NCBI GenBank assembly: GCA_023264755.1
Contig: JAHFVB010000006.1
Location: forward strand, 1 to 5,409
Length of the DNA: 5,409 bases
Direction: 5' to 3'
DNA from: Mycobacterium sp.
GTDB lineage: Bacteria; Actinomycetota; Actinomycetes; Mycobacteriales; Mycobacteriaceae
The notes under the pieces were generated by a model. That model did not search any database and was not told where the DNA came from. It was given only the letters and a program-made list of their open reading frames with translations. This document shows positions 1 to 5,409 of the stretch, piece after piece; the first letter of the stretch is position 1, and each line of letters starts with the position of its first letter. The translations under genes were made by a program, and so were the position numbers.

Positions 1-357
1 CTGACGGCCGATGGGGCCGCCGCACTGGGCGCGGGCCTGGTGGATGCGCGGGCGCCGGAGCGGTACCGAGGTGACGTCGAACCCGTGGACCCGGTGGCCG
101 GGCACGTGCCCGGCGCGGTCAACGTGCCGAGCACCTCGCTGTTGGCCGCCGATGGCACGTTCCTGGCTGGTAACGAGCTCCGGGCTGCGGCGGGGGAGGC
201 CGCGGGTGCGTATTGCGGGTCCGGTATCACGGCGTCGGTGGTGGTCGCGGCGCTGGCCTCGGCGGGGATGCCGGTGGCGTTGTTCCCTGGGTCGTGGTCG
301 CAGTGGTGTGCGGATCCGACGCGGCCCGTGGCCGTGGGTGCACCCCCCGGTCGATAG
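1..357 (+). CDS. sseB: Sulfurtransferase (rhodanese family), C-terminal part, truncated by window edge
   Basis: The frame is open from base 1 to a TAG at 355-357 and gives 118 residues of the C-terminal rhodanese domain. Visible marks are LVDARAPERYRG near the beginning, the GHVPGAVNVP segment, and the active-site loop YCGSGITA with the persulfide-forming cysteine encoded at 214-216. A closing FPGSWSQWCADPTRPVAVG segment follows. Tandem-domain rhodaneses and 3-mercaptopyruvate sulfurtransferases move sulfur from thiosulfate or mercaptopyruvate through this cysteine to cyanide or thiol acceptors in the cytoplasm. A CGSG[VI]TA loop is closer to the mercaptopyruvate type than to the CRxGxR loop of classical rhodaneses. 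The symbol sseB is inferred from recalled mycobacterial paralogues; the missing N-terminal domain prevents a firm choice. The gene ends 30 nt before znuA, which appears to have its own promoter, so I do not treat the two as one operon. Confidence 0.85.
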   Translation: MTADGAAALGAGLVDARAPERYRGDVEPVDPVAGHVPGAVNVPSTSLLAADGTFLAGNELRAAAGEAAGAYCGSGITASVVVAALASAGMPVALFPGSWSQWCADPTRPVAVGAPPGR

Positions 358-365
358 TGCTTATT

Positions 366-386
366 GGAAACGGTTATCATTATCGT
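366..386 (+). promoter_or_regulatory. Candidate Zur (zinc uptake repressor) operator in front of znuA
   Basis: This is an AT-rich patch in otherwise very GC-rich DNA. Its core, CGGTTATCATTATCG at 371-385, is an imperfect 7-1-7 inverted repeat with five of seven arm pairs matching. The AAcGgTTaTCATTaTC pattern resembles Fur/Zur-family boxes of actinobacteria. It ends 2 nt before the znuA start codon and covers the predicted -10, so a bound repressor would block transcription. Zur control of znu genes is established in mycobacteria; its binding at this site is inferred. Confidence 0.6.
375..380 (+). promoter_or_regulatory. Predicted -10 element (TATCAT) of a leaderless znuA promoter
   Basis: TATCAT fits the mycobacterial TANNNT -10 consensus. 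Seven bases separate it from the ATG at 388, so transcription would begin at or next to the A of the start codon. The bases just before the ATG contain no Shine-Dalgarno sequence, which agrees with a leaderless mRNA. No good -35 hexamer is seen around 350-357; many mycobacterial promoters lack one. Confidence 0.5.
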
Positions 387-387
387 C

Positions 388-1315
388 ATGACTGGGAAAC
401 GCAGCCGCGCGCTGGCCGTCGCCGCCCTATTGGCTGGCCCAATCGGCCTGGCGGCCTGCTCTGGTGGCACCAACCACCCCGCCGCATCTTCGGCGGTCAA
501 CGCTCCGCCCTGCCCCACCACGCCGGTTGACGTCGTCGTCAGCGTGGACCAGTGGGGCAGCATCGTCTCCGAGCTCGGCGGCAACTGCGCGAAGGTCACC
601 ACGCTGCTGGCCAGTTCGTCGGTCGATCCACATGACTACGAGCCGTCCCCGGCCGACGCCGTGACGTTCGGTGGCGCCCAACTCGTCGTGGTCAACGGCG
701 GCCACTACGACGAATGGGCCACCAAGTTGGCGGCGGGCTCGGCGCCCAACGCGCCAGTCGTCAACGCCGTCGACGTCAGCGGCGTCGATCGGGACGGCTC
801 CAACCCGCACGCCTGGTACGACCCCGCGGCCGTGACCAAGGTGGCCGACGCCGTCACGGCACGGCTGGCCAAGCTCGCACCGGCGGCCTCGGACTACTTC
901 GCCACGCGCAGAAGCGAATTCGCCAACTCGCTCAAGCCGTACGACGAGCTGATCGCCGCGATCCGGAAGGGTGCCACGGGCAAGCGCTACGCCGCGACCG
1001 AAGGCGTCTTCGACTACCTGGCCTCGGCGGTCGGACTCCAGAACGCCACCCCGGCGGGCTACCGGGCGGCGATCAACAACGAGTCCGACCCCTCACCGGC
1101 CGACCTCGACGCGTTCCTGCGGCTGCTCCGGAGCAAGGGCGTCGACGTGTTGATCTACAACACCCAGACCCAAGGTTCGGTGCCCGAACAGCTGCGCAGC
1201 GCGGCCGAAGCGGCGGGCGTGCCGGTGGTCGAGGTCACCGAAACGGTGGCGCCCGGCGCGAAATCGTTCGAGGCTTGGCAGGTGGACCAACTCACTGCGC
1301 TCGCGAAGGCCCTCG

Positions 1316-1329
<14 letters not shown>
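388..1329 (+). CDS. znuA: Zinc/manganese-type ABC transporter substrate-binding lipoprotein (ZnuA-like)
   Basis: This is a 313-residue solute-binding protein of the ZnuA/PsaA (cluster A-I) family. It captures a divalent metal outside the membrane and delivers it to the permease encoded downstream. The ATG at 388 is chosen because it gives a proper lipoprotein signal: KRSR, a hydrophobic core, then the lipobox LAAC with the lipidated cysteine at residue 24. The in-frame TTG at 364 would add residues ahead of this and lies inside the promoter. Predicted metal ligands are His82 (VDPHDYEPSP), His141 (NPHAWYDP), Glu205 (ATEGVFDYL) and an acidic residue at Glu285 (VTETV). The usual histidine-rich loop of many ZnuA proteins is absent. 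Cys42 and Cys67 may form a disulfide. It is the first gene of a three-gene operon whose next gene begins inside its 3' end. The His-His-Glu-acid set resembles manganese-binding homologues, so the metal cannot be fixed from sequence alone. Confidence 0.9.
1305..1309 (+). promoter_or_regulatory. Ribosome binding site for znuC
   Basis: GAAGG lies within the end of znuA, six bases before the GTG at 1316. It supports that GTG as the real start of the ATPase gene despite the 14-base overlap with znuA. Confidence 0.6.
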
Positions 1330-2112
<783 letters not shown>

Positions 2113-2113
<1 letters not shown>

Positions 2114-3012
2114 TGCCCTCCCCGACTACGAACGTGATGGCCCTTGGCTACCAGTCCAATTGGGCCGAGATCCTGAGCTCGCCCTTCATGCGCAACGCGC
2201 TGCTGGGGGGCACTCTGGTGGCGCTGGCCGCCGGACTGATCGGCTACTTCATCATCGTGCGCAGCAGTGCCTTCGCCGCGCATGCGTTGGCCCACATCGG
2301 CTTTCCCGGCGCCACGGGCGCGGTCCTGGTCGGCCTGCCGGTGATGGTCGGGCTCGCCGTGTTCTGCGTCGGCGGCGCTCTGGTGATCGGGGCCCTCGGC
2401 AAGCGCGCCGACGAGCGCGAAGTGGCGACGGGGACGGTGCTGGCCGCCGCGACCGGGCTCGGGTTGTTCTTCAGTTCCTTGGCCACCAAGAGCAGCAGCA
2501 CCGTCACCAACGTGCTCTTCGGCAACCTGCTGGCCGTATCGCACCAGCAATTGCTGACCTTCGCGGCGGCGCTGGCGCTCATCGCGGGGGTCGTGGCGGT
2601 GGTGTACCGGCCGCTGTTGTTCGCCTCGGTCAACCCCGAGGTGGCCGAGGCCAGGGGCGTGCCGGTGCGGGTGCTGTCGGTGGTCTTCATGGCCCTGTTG
2701 GGCCTGTCGGTGACCATGGCGGTGCAGGCCGTCGGGACGTTGCTGCTGTTCGCGCTGGTGGTCACGCCTGCGGCGACGGCGATTCTGCTGACCGCGCGCC
2801 CCGGTGCGGCGATGGCGTTGGCGACGGTACTGGCCGTCGGCTCGGTTTGGGGCGGCCTCGCGATATCGGCCATGTTCAACGTGCCGCCGAGCTTCGTCAT
2901 CACGACGATCGTCTCGCTCATCTGGCTGGTGGTGCGGCTGGCCGCACACCGCGGTGCCCGGGATCGCAAGGCGCCCGCCCAGGCGCACGGGGCACCCGCC
3001 ACGGAAGGCTGA
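2113..3012 (+). CDS. znuB: Metal ABC transporter permease, ABC-3 family (ZnuB-like)
   Basis: This is a 299-residue, strongly hydrophobic membrane protein that forms the channel of the metal importer. About eight membrane segments can be read, approximately at 30-49, 54-75, 77-95, 104-122, 146-166, 186-205, 207-227, 232-252 and 259-277; one of these may be a re-entrant or joined segment. Two ABC-3 family marks are visible. The cytoplasmic coupling loop has VNPEVAEARGVP at 173-184, and VGTLLLFALVVTPAATA at 207-223 is the conserved core helix. A polar, basic tail follows from residue 279. The ATG at 2113 shares its A with the znuC stop (TGATG), a classic termination-reinitiation junction; a GTG at 2110 is possible but badly spaced from the ribosome site. 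A single permease gene implies that it works as a homodimer. Confidence 0.92.
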
Positions 3013-3050
3013 CACCGCCCATCGCACCCCGGTGGGCAGCGCTGATCCGC

Positions 3051-3056
3051 TAACGT
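3051..3056 (+). promoter_or_regulatory. Possible -10 element (TAACGT) for the LacI-family gene
   Basis: TAACGT fits TANNNT and lies eight bases before the ATG at 3065, compatible with a near-leaderless start. The 52-base gap after znuB is otherwise too GC-rich to show a -35 box. Read-through from the znu operon is an alternative source of transcription. Confidence 0.3.
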
Positions 3057-3064
3057 CATGGAGC

Positions 3065-4165
3065 ATGTCCAGAGGTCCGATGCCCAGGCGGCGCGCGACT
3101 CTGGCCTCCCTTGCCGCGGAGCTCAAGGTCTCGCGCACCACCATCTCCAACGCCTACAACCGGCCGGACCAGTTGTCGGCGGACCTTCGCGAGCGGGTGC
3201 TCGCCACGGCGAAGGAGCTCGGCTATCCGGGCCCCGACCCCGTCGCGCGCTCGCTGCGCACCCGCAAGGCCGGAGCCGTCGGCCTGGTGCTGACCGAACC
3301 GCTGGACTATTCGTTCAGCGATCCGGCCGCACTGGGCTTCGTGACGGGACTCGCCGAATCGTGTGAAGAGGCCGGACAGGGCCTGCTGTTGGTCGCGGTC
3401 GGTCCGGGGCGGAGCGTCCGCGACGGAACGGCCGCGGTGCTATCCGCGGGGGTCGACGGGTTCGTCGTGTACTCCGCCGCCGATGACGACCCGTACCTGG
3501 CGGTCGTCGCGCAGCGCGGTCTGCCCGTGGTCGTCGTCGACCAGCCGATGGACGTGCCAGGCACCTCCCGGGTCGGCATCGACGACCGGGCGGCCATGAG
3601 GGCGATGGCCGAACACGTGGTGGGACTGGGGCATCGGCAGCTCGGGCTGTTGACGATGCGGCTGGCTCGCGATTGGCCGCACGACACCACGACGCCTGCG
3701 CTGGCCGGCCCGGAGCGGCTGAACTCGCCGCACTCCCACGTACAGCGGGAACGGCTGCGCGGCGTGCACGATGCCTTGACGGGCGCCGGGCTGGACCCGG
3801 AATCGCTGACCGTGGTGGAGAGCTACGAACACCTCCCGACCTCCGGCGGTGACGCGGCGCAGGTCGCGATCGAGGCCAACCCGCGTATCACCGCACTCCT
3901 GTGCACCGCCGACGTGCTGGCCATCTCGGCCATGGATTACCTACGGGCGCATGGGATTTACGTGCCGGGTCAGATGACGGTGACGGGGTTCGACGGGGTA
4001 CCCGAGGCGCTGGCGCGGGGGCTGACCACGGTCATCCAACCCAGTGTCGAGAAGGGGCGTCGGGCGGGTGCGTTGCTCCACCACCCGCCGCGATCGGGGC
4101 TGCCCGTCGTCGAGGTGCTCGACACCGAGTTGGTGCGCGGACGCACGTCGGGTCCACCCGCCTAG
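3065..4165 (+). CDS. LacI-family transcriptional regulator
   Basis: This is a 366-residue DNA-binding regulator. The N-terminal helix-turn-helix is at about residues 12-33 (TLASLAAELKVSRTTISNAY), followed by NRPDQLS and a hinge region GYPGPDPVARSLRTRKAG at about 53-70. A periplasmic-binding-like effector domain follows, with AVGLVLTE, GVDGFVVYSA, GLPVVVVDQP, GHRQLGLLT, ALLCTADVLAISAMDYLRAHG and VTGFDGVPEA in the usual order. The GPDPVA hinge in place of the more common PNxxA is a variant I associate with actinobacterial members. The frame is open far upstream inside znuB, so the start is set by the HTH. ATG 3065 suits a leaderless start; ATG 3080 (361 residues) has AGAGG at 3071-3075 and is equally possible. 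It resembles the LacI-type gene next to kstR in M. tuberculosis (Rv3575c, from memory). Members of the family usually sense sugars or nucleosides; the effector and targets here are unknown. It converges on otsB. Confidence 0.9.
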   Translation: MSRGPMPRRRATLASLAAELKVSRTTISNAYNRPDQLSADLRERVLATAKELGYPGPDPVARSLRTRKAGAVGLVLTEPLDYSFSDPAALGFVTGLAESCEEAGQGLLLVAVGPGRSVRDGTAAVLSAGVDGFVVYSAADDDPYLAVVAQRGLPVVVVDQPMDVPGTSRVGIDDRAAMRAMAEHVVGLGHRQLGLLTMRLARDWPHDTTTPALAGPERLNSPHSHVQRERLRGVHDALTGAGLDPESLTVVESYEHLPTSGGDAAQVAIEANPRITALLCTADVLAISAMDYLRAHGIYVPGQMTVTGFDGVPEALARGLTTVIQPSVEKGRRAGALLHHPPRSGLPVVEVLDTELVRGRTSGPPA

Positions 4166-4950
4166 CGAGAGACCCTGCGCCCCAACAGGTGTGCCAATGC
4201 CGAGGCGACGTCGTCGGGCGCGTCCACGCGGTGGGTCGCCAACGTATCACCCGGCCCGACCTTGACGCCGACGTCGGCCGGGCGCATGCGCCGGAACGCC
4301 TTCTCGTCGGTGACGTCGTCGCCGAAGAAGACCACCGCCGTCGCGCCGAGCCGCTCCCGGAGCGCGTCGATCGCAGCGCCCTTGTCCGTCGTCACGACGG
4401 CGAACTCCAACACCGCCTTGCCGGCGGTGAGCTCGGCGTTCCACGACTGCGCCGCCGCGCGGGCCGCCTCCAGGGCGGCCGCCCCGTCTTCGGCGCTGGC
4501 ATTGCGCACGTGCAACGCGACGCTGGCCGGTTTGGTTTCGACCGCGGTCCCGGGCCGCCCCGCCGCGATCTCGGTCAACTCCGCGGTGATCCGCCCCAGT
4601 AGTTCGGTGTCGATCGGGTCGGTGAAGCCGGGCACGTTCCCCGCGTCGCTGCCTGCTGCCCCACCGGTGTCGAGTTCGGCCCCGTGGCTACCCACCAGAT
4701 GCACGGTCGCCGGCATCGCGGAGAGCTCCCGTAGGACGGCCAGCGCCCGCCCGGACACCAGCACCACCGAGGTCTGCGCCGCGTCGGCCAACTCGACCAG
4801 GGCGGCCGCGGCGCGGGGGAGGGCTCGGGCGTCGGAGGGGTTGTTGACGATGGGCGCGAGTGTGCCGTCGAAGTCGGAGGCCACCAGGAGGTGCTCGGTG
4901 GCCGCGGCCTCGTCGAGCGCGGCGACGAGAGCTGCCGGAAGTTCGCTCAC
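4162..4950 (-). CDS. otsB: Trehalose-6-phosphate phosphatase (OtsB-like HAD hydrolase)
   Basis: This is a 262-residue cytoplasmic HAD-superfamily phosphatase that should hydrolyse trehalose 6-phosphate to trehalose, the last step of the OtsA-OtsB route. Motif I is SDFDGTLAPIV with nucleophile Asp27 and acid/base Asp29. Motif II is VLVSGR around Ser66. VGSHGAEL (86-93) and ETKPASVALHVRN (138-150) are trehalose-phosphatase cap marks. Motif III is Lys190 in TTDKGAAID, and motif IV is FFGDDVTDEKAF with Asp211, Asp212 and Asp215. Length is close to the E. coli enzyme (about 266) and shorter than the M. tuberculosis OtsB2 I recall (about 390, with an extra N-terminal region). The frame stays open upstream to 5076, but that part lies within kstR. 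The GTG at 4950 is chosen because it begins 8 nt after the kstR stop and leaves about 20 residues before motif I. Its ribosome site is weak, suggesting reinitiation after kstR. Its stop overlaps that of the LacI-family gene. Confidence 0.93.
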   Translation of the reverse strand: MSELPAALVAALDEAAATEHLLVASDFDGTLAPIVNNPSDARALPRAAAALVELADAAQTSVVLVSGRALAVLRELSAMPATVHLVGSHGAELDTGGAAGSDAGNVPGFTDPIDTELLGRITAELTEIAAGRPGTAVETKPASVALHVRNASAEDGAAALEAARAAAQSWNAELTAGKAVLEFAVVTTDKGAAIDALRERLGATAVVFFGDDVTDEKAFRRMRPADVGVKVGPGDTLATHRVDAPDDVASALAHLLGRRVSR

Positions 4951-4958
4951 TGGGCAGC

Positions 4959-5409
4959 TCAGATCTTGGGGTGTTCGCCGTCTCCGATGAGCAACCGCAT
5001 CGCGAGGTCGAGTCGTTTGCTCACGTCGGTGGCCGAGGCGCGCCGCGTCAGCCACGCCAACAGGTTCGACAGCCACACGTCGGAGATCACGCGGGCGATG
5101 TGGAACTGGTCTTCGGTGGGTTCGCCCTCGCTCATCGCGCGCGCGAACATCGAGTCCATCAGTTTGCCCACGTGATCAACTTCACCGGCGGCCGAGGCGT
5201 CGGCGAACACGAAGGCCCGGGTCATGGCCTCGGTGAGCAGCGGGTTGCGCTGCATCGCGCGGTTGAGGCGACCGACCATCATGTTGAGCCGCTGGTACGG
5301 AGTGCCGCCGGTCAGCGAGGCTCGATCGGTCTTGGCGTCGATGCGCTCGAACTCGCGGCCCAGGGCCGACACGAGCAGGTGCACCTTGGACGGGAAGTAG
5401 CGGTAGAGC
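4959..5409 (-). CDS. kstR: TetR-family repressor of cholesterol catabolism, KstR; N terminus beyond window
   Basis: The frame enters from the right edge and ends with a TGA at 4959-4961, giving 149 visible residues. The first ones, LYRYFPSKVHLL, are the end of a TetR-type helix-turn-helix; the rest of the DNA-binding domain lies outside the window. The ligand-binding part includes RLNRAMQRNPLLTEAM, FVFADASAAGEVDHV, DQFHIARVISDVWLSNLLAW and LTRRASATDVSKRLDLAMR, which match KstR of M. tuberculosis (Rv3574) closely as I remember it. KstR represses the large regulon for sterol side-chain and ring degradation and is released by a CoA thioester derived from cholesterol. It is reported to repress its own gene, but its promoter is not in view. 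It is probably transcribed together with otsB, which starts 8 nt downstream. Membership in TetR is certain; the KstR identity rests on recall, not alignment. Confidence 0.87.
   Translation of the reverse strand, partial: LYRYFPSKVHLLVSALGREFERIDAKTDRASLTGGTPYQRLNMMVGRLNRAMQRNPLLTEAMTRAFVFADASAAGEVDHVGKLMDSMFARAMSEGEPTEDQFHIARVISDVWLSNLLAWLTRRASATDVSKRLDLAMRLLIGDGEHPKI

Noticed and set aside
364..387. TTG at 364 as an earlier start of znuA
   Set aside because: It would place extra residues before the signal peptide and start translation inside the predicted operator and promoter; ATG 388 gives a standard lipoprotein signal.
3013..3034. Hairpin CACCG...CGGTG after znuB as an intrinsic terminator
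   Set aside because: The stem is only five base pairs with a 12-base loop and no following T run, so it is not convincing.
4262..4990. 242-codon plus-strand frame opposite otsB
   Set aside because: The product is mostly Ala, Ser, Arg and Thr, and the opposite strand encodes a complete trehalose phosphatase.
4951..5076. N-terminal extension of OtsB upstream of 4950
   Set aside because: The extra 42 residues are Arg-rich, lie entirely within kstR or the 8-nt gap, and do not look like the N-terminal domain of long mycobacterial OtsB2.

Overview
The window is high-GC (roughly two-thirds G+C), with densely packed and overlapping genes. Its proteins look like those of a Mycobacterium of the fast-growing Mycolicibacterium type. 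The best taxonomic marker is the right-hand gene on the minus strand. Its visible 149 residues match, as I recall it, the cholesterol-catabolism repressor KstR (Rv3574 of M. tuberculosis). The order kstR / otsB / LacI-family regulator / three metal-transport genes also fits what I remember of the M. smegmatis kstR neighbourhood. No alignment was run, so the assignments rest on motifs and recall.

Layout, left to right. (1) 1-357, plus strand: the C-terminal end of a sulfurtransferase with a CGSGITA active-site loop, cut by the window edge. (2) 388-3012, plus strand: a compact znuA-znuC-znuB operon encoding a lipoprotein metal-binding protein, an ATPase and an ABC-3 membrane permease. Both internal junctions overlap. 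The operon is preceded by the only conspicuous AT-rich patch in the window. That patch carries a Zur-like inverted repeat over a -10 element placed exactly for a leaderless znuA transcript. (3) 3065-4165, plus strand: a LacI-family regulator. (4) 4162-4950, minus strand: a trehalose-6-phosphate phosphatase (otsB), whose stop codon interlocks with that of the LacI gene in a CTAG. (5) 4959 to the right edge, minus strand: kstR, truncated at its N terminus, ending 8 nt before otsB starts.

The ABC genes form one import system for a divalent transition metal: a surface lipoprotein captures it, the permease passes it and the ATPase powers it, with repression expected when zinc is plentiful. kstR and otsB look co-transcribed, which would put trehalose production in the same transcript as the sterol repressor. 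The LacI-family protein has no obvious target in the window other than its neighbours.

I see no mobile element, CRISPR array, tRNA or rRNA, and no gene-free stretch longer than about 50 bases. This is mostly ordinary chromosomal core sequence rather than a new system. The points most worth a second look are the metal-ligand set of the binding protein against its zinc-type regulation, and the kstR-otsB linkage.
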